Origin: Mesorhizobium sp. 113-3-3
Lineage (GTDB): Bacteria > Pseudomonadota > Alphaproteobacteria > Rhizobiales > Rhizobiaceae
Reading direction: 5' to 3'
DNA length: 64,000 nucleotides
Assembly (NCBI RefSeq): GCF_016756495.1
Contig: NZ_AP023245.1
Span: forward strand, 124,001 to 188,000
Below, in pieces: positions 35,390 through 42,853 of the stretch. Made by a program: the position numbers and the translations under genes. The first letter of the stretch is position 1. Every line of letters begins with the position of its first letter. The notes beneath the pieces were generated by a model. That model was not told the DNA's origin, did not search any database, and saw only the letters and a program-made list of their open reading frames with translations.

Positions 35390-35602
35390 TTGACCCAACG
35401 ACGGATCGACAAAGAGCGCATCGAGCGCGCCGATCGAGAGGCGAAGCGGTTAGTCGAAGCGGAGACGAAAGCGCGAAATGCAAAGACAGCGCGATTGCGG
35501 GCGCTACGTCTTTCGGCACAGCCCGCGGAGACCCTAACTCCGGTTAGGAGGCGGCGCGCCCCCGCCAAAAAGCCGTCGCGGAAAGTTATTGAAGTCGAAT
35601 GA
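35390..35602 (+). CDS. Small basic coiled protein
   Basis: A 70-residue protein if TTG 35390 is the start; GGGAGG lies five bases upstream. It is a long charged helix (RRIDKERIERADREAKRLVE, continuing through KARNAKTARLRALR) followed by a basic tail (RRRRAPAKKPSRK) that could bind nucleic acid or a membrane. GGAAC at 35336-35340 with TT eighteen bases later is a weak stress-promoter candidate. The frame is open further upstream through the receiver remnant, so a longer chimeric product cannot be excluded. Confidence 0.5.
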   Translation: MTQRRIDKERIERADREAKRLVEAETKARNAKTARLRALRLSAQPAETLTPVRRRRAPAKKPSRKVIEVE

Positions 35603-35717
35603 GGCAACACGGTCGCGGATCATGCCCTCATTCGATTGAACTCCGCCGCATTGACGTCGATTAGTCTGCTGTAGCGTTGGACGGCGGACATGAGGTCTTT
35701 TGTGTAGAGGCTCGATG

Positions 35718-36170
35718 AAACCTATCAAGCAAACCCGTTGCTGCGAGCCAGGGTCTCGCGGACATTGAGTTCCAGCGCCTTATCGAAGATCGGTCTTCGA
35801 TCGGCCAGCGCTCTGTCCGCCATGTGCCCGCCGCAGACGAAGCTGCGTGGAAGGCTGCGCGAGCCAACAACTATACCGACCAGAAGCTCAGCCAGCTCAA
35901 TACCGACATCGAGGGCATTACGCGACGAAGCCCGCCAGGCGGCGGCGATAGGCCTGGCCGCGGCCTCGCTGCGGCCCGTCCTCGTCGTGTAGCCCGCGCC
36001 GAAGACCAAGGCGCTCGAATCCCGCCAGAAGCCGCAGCCCGCCGCGACGCTGAGCTTGCCGGGACGGTCGTCATAGCGCATCCGTGGCAACGTGTCGGGC
36101 GCGGCCGCCGGCGGTCATGTCGGCGTCGGCGCCGGCATCGCCTGCGCATACGGAGCAATCGCATTCTCGT
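35718..36170 (+). pseudogene. Trimeric autotransporter (YadA-like) C-terminal remnant with an inverted segment
   Basis: The plus strand encodes a stalk piece (NNYTDQKLSQLNTDIEGI), then after a one-base slip DEARQAAAIGLAAASL, and, after an anomalous block, IRGNVSGAAAGGHVGVGAG. The missing middle of the outer-membrane anchor, DDRPGKLSVAAGCGFW and SALVFGAGYTT, is present on the opposite strand of exactly that block (35971-36079). The whole reads as the C-terminal anchor of a YadA-type adhesin whose N-terminal head and stalk are lost. Its end also deviates from the usual final aromatic residue. Confidence 0.72.
35971..36079. other. 109-bp inverted segment inside the YadA-like anchor
   Basis: Reverse-complementing 35971-36079 in place joins GCC TCG CT with G CGC TAT GAC on the left and AGG ACG GGC CGC with ATC CGT GGC on the right. 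This restores one uninterrupted anchor reading frame of 36 extra codons. The only repeat at the ends is GCG / CGC, three bases. Confidence 0.8.
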
Positions 36171-36354
36171 TGATGTCGCGGGGTCGGCTCAACAACGGGC
36201 GGCTGCTGCTCCAGTTGGACCGTCATCGCCCTCGGAAGTTGATTACGCTTTCAAGGCGCTCGGCCGCTAAGGCGCATCCTGATCTGGCCCAGTCGTCTTG
36301 GGAATATAATCTGTTGCTGATGGAACGGAATCGCGGGGCTACCCTTTTCCTGTC

Positions 36355-36858
36355 ATGGTACGTTTTCTGCTCAGCCTCATTCCGGTCCTATTTTGCACCA
36401 CACTTCTTCAGGCCCAGGCGTGGCAGCAGTTCGGCCTCCGGCAGTTCGGTTTTACTTTTGATGTTCCGCCGGGTTTTGTCCTGACGCAGCGTTCGGACCA
36501 AGGCGCGGCTTTTCAAGGCCAGAACGATGCCTTCCTTGCTGTCTGGGGTGCTAGACTCGGGATCGCCAGTTTCCGTTCCGAGGTCGAGCACCGCATGATT
36601 GAGGACGAAAAGGTCGGATGGAAGCTGACCTATCGGCGAGTTACGCCGAGGTGGGCGAGCTACTCCGGCATTAAGAATGGCCAGATTCGATATGTCCGTG
36701 CTATCGAGCTCTGCGACGAACGAGCCGCACTCTTCACCATAAATTACAGCAAATCGGAAAAAGTCCCGTATGACCCGGTTGTTGTTCGGATGGTCCGATC
36801 CCTGCAAGCGGACGGTTGCAGGACCAAGCCTGCGAAGGTTTGGACTAAGTACCATTGA
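36355..36858 (+). CDS. Secreted hypothetical protein
   Basis: A 167-residue protein. A signal peptide (FLLSLIPVLFCTTLLQAQA) is followed by a mature domain rich in strands, with FTFDVPPGFVLTQRSD and a later YSKSEKVPYDPVVVRMVRSL, and two cysteines near the middle and end. The layout (PPGF near the N-terminus and a final helix VVxxMVxSL) resembles small periplasmic lipid- or surfactant-like binding proteins, but I do not recognise a named family. No clear ribosome binding site is visible before ATG 36355. Confidence 0.68.
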   Translation: MVRFLLSLIPVLFCTTLLQAQAWQQFGLRQFGFTFDVPPGFVLTQRSDQGAAFQGQNDAFLAVWGARLGIASFRSEVEHRMIEDEKVGWKLTYRRVTPRWASYSGIKNGQIRYVRAIELCDERAALFTINYSKSEKVPYDPVVVRMVRSLQADGCRTKPAKVWTKYH

Positions 36859-36891
36859 ATAACGCAATAGTCCTACGCCCCCTGAATAGGC

Positions 36892-36916
36892 GGAACGACC
36901 TAGGCCTTATTTAGTT
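36892..36916 (+). promoter_or_regulatory. EcfG-type stress promoter followed by a hairpin
   Basis: GGAAC at 36892-36896, sixteen bases, then AGTT at 36913-36916. Immediately downstream GTTTCTCT-AGATTC-AGAGAAAC forms an 8-bp hairpin in the predicted leader. Confidence 0.5.
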
Positions 36917-36940
36917 GTTTCTCTAGATTCAGAGAAACAG

Positions 36941-37024
36941 GTGGATGAAGGCGTTGGTCGAGCGCGTTGGTTGCTCGCACCAATTTTCGTGACAGCCGTT
37001 AGCTTTCTGGTGGTGCTTGGCTGA
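36941..37024 (+). CDS. Candidate 27-residue membrane peptide
   Basis: GTG 36941 opens a 27-codon ORF: a charged start (DEGVGRARW) followed by one hydrophobic helix (LLAPIFVTAVSFLVVLG) to the TGA. It sits 24 bases after a GGAAC-N16-AGTT promoter and directly after a leader hairpin. No strong ribosome binding site exists apart from AGAGAAACAG, so this is a suggestion based on the promoter and the clean membrane helix. Confidence 0.3.
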   Translation: MDEGVGRARWLLAPIFVTAVSFLVVLG

Positions 37025-37538
37025 CATCTCATGAATTGGCGCAGCCACGTTCCTTACTGCGCTTCCTGCGCTGATATGACCGCCAGCCACCGCGGTGGCC
37101 GCGGGCGTCGATAGCGGTGGAGCTTCATTCGGCAACCTGCCCTGCAAGGGCTGTCAATTATTGTCGCTCCGCCTGGATGACGGGGTCGTGAATTCGTCGA
37201 CGAAGTCACTTATTTGGCGGCAACTCTTTTCGGGTATGAGATGTTTCTCATCTGCGTGGCTGCGTGGCCGCGGAACAAAAAGGACTGTCCCCATCCCCCG
37301 AACCATCGAACTGGCTGCTGCGCCACCTTGATGCAAATTCATGCAGGCTGGGGCCGCCGATCGGCTCATTTTTAGATCGGTGTGTTGCTCGGGTCGAAGA
37401 GGAATTGACCGCGTTCATCGCGACAGCCAATAAAAGCCCGCATGCGTGAGGAGCGTCGGACGCGAAGCATCACCTGCCCAAATCCAAATCCCTTGCCCGT
37501 TCAGTTAGTACGGCGCGAACTTCAGCTCTTGGCGCTAA
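37025..37538. other. Gene-free stretch of about 510 bp
   Basis: Short overlapping frames only. The frame at 37264-37449 has some protein-like composition at its end but no recognisable domain. Confidence 0.35.
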
Positions 37539-37976
37539 ATGCCTGTAGTGCAAGTTTTTGTGAAGCGATCTGGGCGCAACAGAGTTGTGGACCGCCAGCA
37601 TCATTTTGGCAGCGGGGTCCAATGCCACCTAGTGTTGGTTGTCGAGGACGAGCCGCTAATCCGCCTGGACATTGCGGATTTCCTCCTCGGCGAGGGTTTT
37701 GAGGTCTTGGAGGCGGCCAAAGCTGATGATGCAATCGACTTGCTCGAAACCAATCCCCAGATCAAGCTCATGTTCACCGATATCGACATGCCGGGGAGCA
37801 TGGATGGCATAAAGCTTTCTGCCGCTGTGCGAGACCGCTGGCCACCCATCAGGATTGTAGCGCCGTCAGGCCATCGCGCGGTGTCGGTCACGGACCTTAC
37901 GAAAGGCAGCCTGTTTTATGCCAAGCCGTATGACAACGCAGCCATAGCGGCAAGTTTTCGCGACCTCTCAACTTGA
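37539..37976 (+). CDS. Single-domain response regulator
   Basis: A CheY-like receiver: LVLVVEDEPLIRLDIADFLL with the acidic pair, LMFTDIDMPGSMDGIKL with the phospho-acceptor Asp, RIVAPSGH (where most relatives have a Thr/Ser before GH) and YAKPYD with the conserved Lys. No output domain is present, so it works by protein contact or as a phosphate sink. The start is uncertain: the first 29 or so residues before the first strand do not belong to the fold, ATG 37539 has no ribosome binding site, and ATG 37622 is out of frame by one base. The 5' end may therefore be damaged. It converges with an HWE kinase that is a plausible partner. Confidence 0.75.
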   Translation: MPVVQVFVKRSGRNRVVDRQHHFGSGVQCHLVLVVEDEPLIRLDIADFLLGEGFEVLEAAKADDAIDLLETNPQIKLMFTDIDMPGSMDGIKLSAAVRDRWPPIRIVAPSGHRAVSVTDLTKGSLFYAKPYDNAAIAASFRDLST

Positions 37977-38062
37977 CATGGCCGCCCTGCCAGTTCTTCC
38001 GCCTCCATGGCGTGGGCAGGTCGGTCTCGATCACCAGCTTCGACCTTTGAAGGCGAGCGCGG

Positions 38063-39073
38063 TTATTGTGCGAGGCGCTGCGGCTGGATTTTCAGCGTGA
38101 CGACCAGGCCATGTTTTGACCAGTCATAAGCGATCGAGCCGCGCAGATGCCCAGTTACGCTGCGCTCGACCAATCTGCTGCCGTAGCCGGGCGGACCTGC
38201 AGGTGCCTCAACGAGCGGTCCGCCGCTTTCTGTCCAGACGATGGTGACGTCGTCGTCATGCGCCGAGCAGGAAACGTCCAGCGTCCCCGTCTCGGTAGAC
38301 AACGCCCCGTATTTGAGAGAGTTGGTTGCAAGCTCGTGAATGATAAGCGCCAGGATAGTTGCCGATGATTCACCGACGCTCATCCTTGGCACCGACACCC
38401 TGATGCGGCCGCTAAACGCTCCAAGATCGTCATAAGGCGCCAGCAGTACCGTAAGCAGGTCGCCAAGCAGCGCCGAGGCGGCCTCCGTCTGGCCGGGCAC
38501 CGGCCGTACCAAATCATGGGCTCGCCCCAGCGCAGTCAACCGCTGTGTAAGCTCGCGCGCCATGTCATTGGTCGTCGTCGTCGAACGCGAGGTAATGGCA
38601 GTAAGGCCGGAGGCTATGGTCAGCAGGTTCTTGACGCGATGGCTCATTTCGCCGGCCAGAAGCTCGCGGCTTTCTTCCGCCTGTTTGCGGCCGGTCACAT
38701 CAATGAAGATGCCAAACATCAGCCGCTGGACGATCCCTTCGTCGTCACCTTGACCGCGCGCGGAAATCCATTTGAGTTCGTCGCCGATCATGATCCGGAA
38801 GTCGATCTCATAGGGCCCGACAATCGCTCGCGTGGCATTGAAGGCCGCCCGCACTCGGTCGCGGTCGGCAGGATGGATGTGGGCGGAAAGGTCTTCAAAC
38901 TTGACGTCTGTCGTGCGCGGTACGCCCCAAAGGTCATAGGCGCGGTCATCCATGGCCAACGCGTCGCTGTCCACGTTCCACGACCACAGGGCGACCCCTG
39001 CGGCTTCGATGGCTCGGACCAGGTTCTTGGGTTCCCAAAGCAGTGGTTTGAGATGTTCCGCGGTTGTCGTCAT
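38063..39073 (-). CDS. PAS-domain HWE-family histidine kinase
   Basis: A 336-residue soluble kinase. A PAS domain (residues about 18-130, with GVALWSWNVDSDALAMDDRA, HIHPADRDRV and GIFIDVTGRK) is followed by the HWE core: GEMSHRVKNLLTIAS with the phospho-His at 145, LIIHELATNSLKYGAL, and WTESGGP as the WxE element, then GYGSRLVERSV. The PAS domain lacks the Cys of LOV photoreceptors, so light sensing through flavin is unlikely. It is convergent with a single-domain response regulator and probably phosphorylates it or a PhyR-type regulator elsewhere. Confidence 0.9.
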   Translation of the reverse strand: MTTTAEHLKPLLWEPKNLVRAIEAAGVALWSWNVDSDALAMDDRAYDLWGVPRTTDVKFEDLSAHIHPADRDRVRAAFNATRAIVGPYEIDFRIMIGDELKWISARGQGDDEGIVQRLMFGIFIDVTGRKQAEESRELLAGEMSHRVKNLLTIASGLTAITSRSTTTTNDMARELTQRLTALGRAHDLVRPVPGQTEAASALLGDLLTVLLAPYDDLGAFSGRIRVSVPRMSVGESSATILALIIHELATNSLKYGALSTETGTLDVSCSAHDDDVTIVWTESGGPLVEAPAGPPGYGSRLVERSVTGHLRGSIAYDWSKHGLVVTLKIQPQRLAQ

Positions 39074-39588
39074 GAAAACTCACAAAGGGGGCTAAGGACA
39101 AACTCTGATGCTGTGAACCAGAAGCTGGCGTTTCTATTAGCTCAATTCATCCAGCATATGAGAAAAATCGCAGATCATTTGCCCAGTCCTCGCGCCGCGA
39201 ACCGGACATGTGCACGGCCGGTTCGCCCGTAGTCCCAAAGCACCTGGTCCTCACGCCAAGGTGGCGATGCGGGGTCCGGTCCAGCCTGCTTGAGCCGCGA
39301 GCCGGCGCACTCTTTACAGGGGCGATGAAATTCACTGCCGGTATGATGGCCTATTTTCCGTCGATGAACGGCTTCCTGGCAATCGTTGAGGGACCCTGTC
39401 TGATTGCGGCGCAACGAGTTTCGACCTGTCGAGGAAACATGGGCGTTCAACAATCAAACGGCTAATTCACTGCACGACGACATCGTCAGGCACTGAACGC
39501 CAGCCTGCCTAGGTTGTGGGCTGTCCAGCATCCCCATCATCAGCCTAGCCGGCGCACTCCTTCCGCACCATTGCCAGATCCCGGCGTC
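39074..39588. other. Gene-free stretch with an inverted repeat
   Basis: The clearest structure is a 9-bp inverted repeat, GCGAACCGG (39197-39205) and CCGGTTCGC (39218-39226), with a 12-base loop. It could be an operator or a terminator stem. No coding sequence was recognised. Confidence 0.35.
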
Positions 39589-39993
39589 TCATCGCTGCGC
39601 CTTCAGTATTCTGGCCTCTCGCAGATCCACGACCATATCGGTCAGTTCGCGCCTGGGCTTGCCTAGTCCCGGTTTCGCGGGCCAGGAAGCGGATGAGAAA
39701 GTCTTCTTGCTCGTCCCTATCTCCACGATCCCCGTCGTTTCTCCTCGGCGATATATGACGATTTTAACTGTTCTACAGAACGCCGCGATGAAGCGCCCTC
39801 GTTGTGCACGCCTTGCACGGTCAGCCCGCCTCCTCCTCAGCCGCCAAAAACGCCTGCCGGCATTCTCCACCTCGTCCTCCGAACCCAGTGAGCCAATGCT
39901 GGCCTGCAACGCGTCCCGGTGCTCTTGAGGCCACTTTTCCATCAGCAACAGCGCAGCCTCCGTCCATCTCTCAGCGACGGGGCGCAACGACAT
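39589..39993 (-). CDS. Hypothetical protein, low confidence
   Basis: A 134-codon frame. The first 55 codons have a plausible helical composition (ERWTEAALLLMEKWPQEHRD and a following acidic helix) reminiscent of short DUF982-type proteins. The rest is arginine-rich and looks out of frame. There is no good ribosome binding site. It may be a small gene with a frameshifted end. Confidence 0.3.
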   Translation of the reverse strand: MSLRPVAERWTEAALLLMEKWPQEHRDALQASIGSLGSEDEVENAGRRFWRLRRRRADRARRAQRGRFIAAFCRTVKIVIYRRGETTGIVEIGTSKKTFSSASWPAKPGLGKPRRELTDMVVDLREARILKAQR

Positions 39994-40167
39994 TCGTTCC
40001 AGCGCAACAAGCCCCCGTGCGATTGGGGGCTTGCGGCCGGTCGGCGCCGCTCCCCGGTCGGCGGCATGGACAAAATGCCCAGGTCCAAGGATCCATTATA
40101 GACTGACGTCAGCAGGCCTTCAAACCGAATAGCCAACGGCTGGCGCAATCTCGGAGAACATTTGGAC

Positions 40168-40620
40168 ATGGATTTTCCTAAAGGCGCGACCGTTGCTGTG
40201 GCCGATGGCGAGAGGCTCAATCTGTTTCGCAATGCAGGAGACGAAGCCAATCCAAAGCTGATGGCCTCGGTCGTGGGTGACGTGGCAAACGAGAACAAGG
40301 GATCGGGTGCGCGTCATCTGAGCAGCTCCGCCAATCCGGACAATAGTCAGGTCGAGGAGAACAGTTTCGCAGCCGGAACGGCCGATCTGCTCAACCGACA
40401 GGTCCTCGGCGGACAAATCGCCAACCTGATAATCATCGCCGCTCCTCGAACGCTTGGCGAACTGCGCAAGCACTATCATCAGAAATTATCGGACGTTCTG
40501 GTTGGCGAAATCGCGAAGGAGCTCACCGGCCATTCTGCTCGGGAGATAGAGAAGGCAGTGCCAGCGCCTAGGGCGCATCATTCGACCGAAACTCAAAACT
40601 GTATCGCGCCCGCGCTATGA
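40168..40620 (+). CDS. Host attachment protein (baeRF-like family)
   Basis: A 150-residue cytosolic protein with PKGATVAVADGERLNLFRNAG, a polar middle, LLNRQVLGGQIANLIIIAAP and LGELRKHYHQKLSDVLVGEI, plus a final AKELTGHSAREIEKA. This is the pattern of the family called host attachment protein from work in Agrobacterium; it belongs to the archaeal release-factor/eRF1-related fold. The real function in the cell is not settled. I use ATG 40168; TTG 40162 is nearer in spacing to the GGAG box and is the alternative. Confidence 0.85.
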   Translation: MDFPKGATVAVADGERLNLFRNAGDEANPKLMASVVGDVANENKGSGARHLSSSANPDNSQVEENSFAAGTADLLNRQVLGGQIANLIIIAAPRTLGELRKHYHQKLSDVLVGEIAKELTGHSAREIEKAVPAPRAHHSTETQNCIAPAL

Positions 40621-40657
40621 TCGTCTTTTCGCCTGCGCCGAACTGAAGGACTTTATC

Positions 40658-41143
40658 ATGACAAAATCCATTGAATGGCTAGCCGCAGCGGTGCTCTGCA
40701 TTGCAGCGCCTGCTCAGGCCGCTGACGGCGCCTTTTTGAAATCGTTTACCGGAAGCTGGGCTGGCAAGGGCACGGTCAAGGTCGACGCCGATTCCCGACC
40801 CATCAAAATCAACTGCAAATTTGCATCTGACGCGACTGACAGCTCTTTGGCGCTTAACGGCAAGTGTACAGGGTACGTGGTTTTCTCGCGGGCGATCGGC
40901 GCCGACGTCAAGACGAATGGCAAAACCTATACGTGCAAATACACCGGATCGAGCACAGGCCCTGCTGGCCTCAGTGGCAGTCGCTCAGGCAACGCACTGG
41001 TTCTCGGCATCATTGGGCAAAGGTAGCTAATTGGCGACCGTACGGCCCAGCTGAGGCTGGAAAAAGTTGGCGACAATCGGATGCGCTTGACGACAGTCGA
41101 TAAGGACCCGGCGACAGGCAAGACCATTGATCAGTCGGATTGA
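40658..41143 (+). pseudogene. Secreted protein gene with frameshifts near the 3' end
   Basis: ATG 40658 (AAGGA upstream) encodes a signal peptide (LAAAVLCIAAPAQA) and a beta-rich domain with FLKSFTGSWAGKGTVKVD, two cysteines and TYTCKYTGSSTGPAGLSGSRSGN. The frame then closes at 41024-41026. The expected ending continues in other frames: RWAKVAN-like codons just after the break and GDRTAQLRLEKVGDNRMRLTTVD from 41034 to TGA 41141-41143. Two small indels around 41010-41035 explain this. The truncated 122-residue product may still be secreted. Confidence 0.7.
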
Positions 41144-41561
41144 TCTCAGTCGCTCCTAGCGTCGGTTCGCCAAAATCCGGCGCCTCACTAGCTGAAGGCG
41201 GGTGGCCGGGCCGACTATTACGTCAGTGCAAATCAGGTCCGCGACTTTGACAGCTTCAAGGTCATTCATTTGCGCGGCTGTCTCAACAGCCACGGCGTTC
41301 GTATTGGCTGCTCGTGGCCCGCCGATGCCACTTACTACCTGCTACTGGCTCTGTTCCGGCTTTTATGCCTTGGTAGGGTTTGTAGCAGATCAATAAGCGT
41401 AGGAGCACAGGGTAAGATTTTGGGACTTGACGGGTAGGGCAGATTCCGGAGCGAAGGGCCCGCGTGTCCACTTGGCAGGCGATCAGCCGCGTGAGCAGCC
41501 TGCGAGTTGATGAAGGCGGACTTGGTCCGCCTTCATCGTTCGGCGTTGAGGAACGGCTAGG
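41144..41561. other. Gene-free stretch of about 420 bp
   Basis: No recognisable features. Confidence 0.35.
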
Positions 41562-41840
41562 TCAGCCGCCCATCTTCTTCGCCATGGCGCAGAAATCAGC
41601 GTGCGACTTGTTGATCGTGGTGTCGCCGCAGTCTTTCAGCACTGCCTTTTGTTCATCCGGCTTCATCGCCGCCCACGCCGTCTTGAAATCCGCTTCCGAC
41701 TTCAACGTTTTCATGCCGGCATCGGTAAAGAACGGTGACATTTTGGCCGGATCGTCGAGTGCGGAAGTGTTACCAGCGAGGGCCGAGCCCGTCATCATTG
41801 CGAGCGCCATCGTGCCCATCGTAAGCATTTTGATCTTCAT
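41562..41840 (-). CDS. Small secreted protein
   Basis: A 92-residue protein. ATG 41840 has GGAGG eight bases upstream. A signal peptide (TMGTMALAMMTGSALA) precedes a mature domain of about 70 residues with FFTDAGMKTLKSEADFKTAW, and two cysteines (LKDCGD and ADFCAMAKK) that may pair. The periplasmic function is unknown. A perfect EcfG-type promoter lies 53 bases upstream. Confidence 0.78.
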   Translation of the reverse strand: MKIKMLTMGTMALAMMTGSALAGNTSALDDPAKMSPFFTDAGMKTLKSEADFKTAWAAMKPDEQKAVLKDCGDTTINKSHADFCAMAKKMGG

Positions 41841-41892
41841 CTCAATTTCCTCCGTCTAGTTCGACACGCGCAAAACGCGTGACCTGAGAATA

Positions 41893-41917
41893 AACGTCGG
41901 CCTCTGAACTCTGTTCC
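41893..41917 (-). promoter_or_regulatory. EcfG-type stress promoter
   Basis: On the minus strand GGAAC (41917-41913), sixteen bases, then CGTT (41896-41893): a perfect match, reading toward the small secreted protein gene. Confidence 0.65.
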
Positions 41918-42249
41918 GGCATAACGCCGATTCCTCAATCGAACAGCCGTCTGACTGGAGGAATGGCGATGCAGTCCGCGTGCAGGTCGCCACTCATTGG
42001 CTGAGCGGCAGACGGCGATTTGCCTATCAAAGTAGCTTGCGCCCAAAGTTCAGCCGACACCGCGCCTCGGCCAGATCGGTCAGCCCAGCGGCAGCCGCCG
42101 CAAAAAGCCCCTAGACCACGCCGCTGCCCTACGCTTATATGAGCGCCTACCTCTTCCGCGATCAAAGCATATAAAACTGCGGCCCGTCTGGTAGCCAACC
42201 TCGGCGGCGGACCTCATTTTCCGCCTTGGCCGGCCCCCAAGTTTTCCGG

Positions 42250-42720
42250 TTCTATCGGGACGAGCGATCGGGCGCCGATGCTGGTGCCGCTGAGGCCCGA
42301 CGAGCGCTGGTCGCTTAGTATGGGAGTTCACCGACGGGCGACGCTTTCGCATCTTGGCCGTCGTCGACGACGGCACGAGAGAGCCTGGCACTCATCGTTG
42401 ATACGTCTCTCTCGGGCATGCGGATTGCCCGCGAATTAGGCCGGCTCATCACCGATCGCGGTCGGCCGAGGATGATCGTCAGCGACAATGGCAGCCAGTT
42501 CACTCGAACGCCATCCTTTCCTGGCGGATCAGAGCCGCCTCGAATGGCATTACGTTTGCGTCCGGCAAGCCGATGCAGAATGGCTTCACCGAGAGCTTCA
42601 ACGGCCGACGGCCCGATGAACTGCTCAACGAGACGGTGTTTCCCTCGCTGCAGGCGCGTGTAGCCATCGCCCTGTGGTGCGCCGACCACAACACCGCGCG
42701 GCCGCTCTGCTCCAAATCGC
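42250..42720 (+). pseudogene. IS3-family transposase (orfB) remnant
   Basis: Frames in order read MLVPLRPDERWSL, EFTDGRRFRILAVVDDGTRE, GRLITDRGRPRMIVSDNGSQ, then MQNGFTESFNGRRPDELLNE and RVAIALWCADHNTARP. These are the D-D-E integrase core of an IS3-type OrfB, with all three acidic positions recognisable but in at least three frames. The orfA part and the terminal inverted repeats were not found. It is a dead fragment directly upstream of the OmpA-family gene. Confidence 0.8.
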
Positions 42721-42795
42721 CTGGCGGCAACTTGCGGCCCTCTTCCGAAGTATCCCCCTCGTTTCTGTTGGGGGAGCTTATCATTCGGAACGAGC

Positions 42796-42820
42796 GGAAC
42801 GAATGTGGCAGTGCCCAGTT
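42796..42820 (+). promoter_or_regulatory. EcfG-type promoter of the OmpA-family gene
   Basis: GGAAC at 42796-42800, sixteen bases, then AGTT at 42817-42820, 34 bases before ATG 42854. It lies at the end of the IS3 remnant. Confidence 0.55.
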
Positions 42821-42853
42821 TGGATAGCGACGGGACACCAACGGAGAATTCAA

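Noticed and set aside
39197..39226. Hairpin resembling part of a group II intron domain V
   Set aside because: Only the stem ends resemble domain V; the internal sequence and length do not fit, and no intron reverse transcriptase is present.
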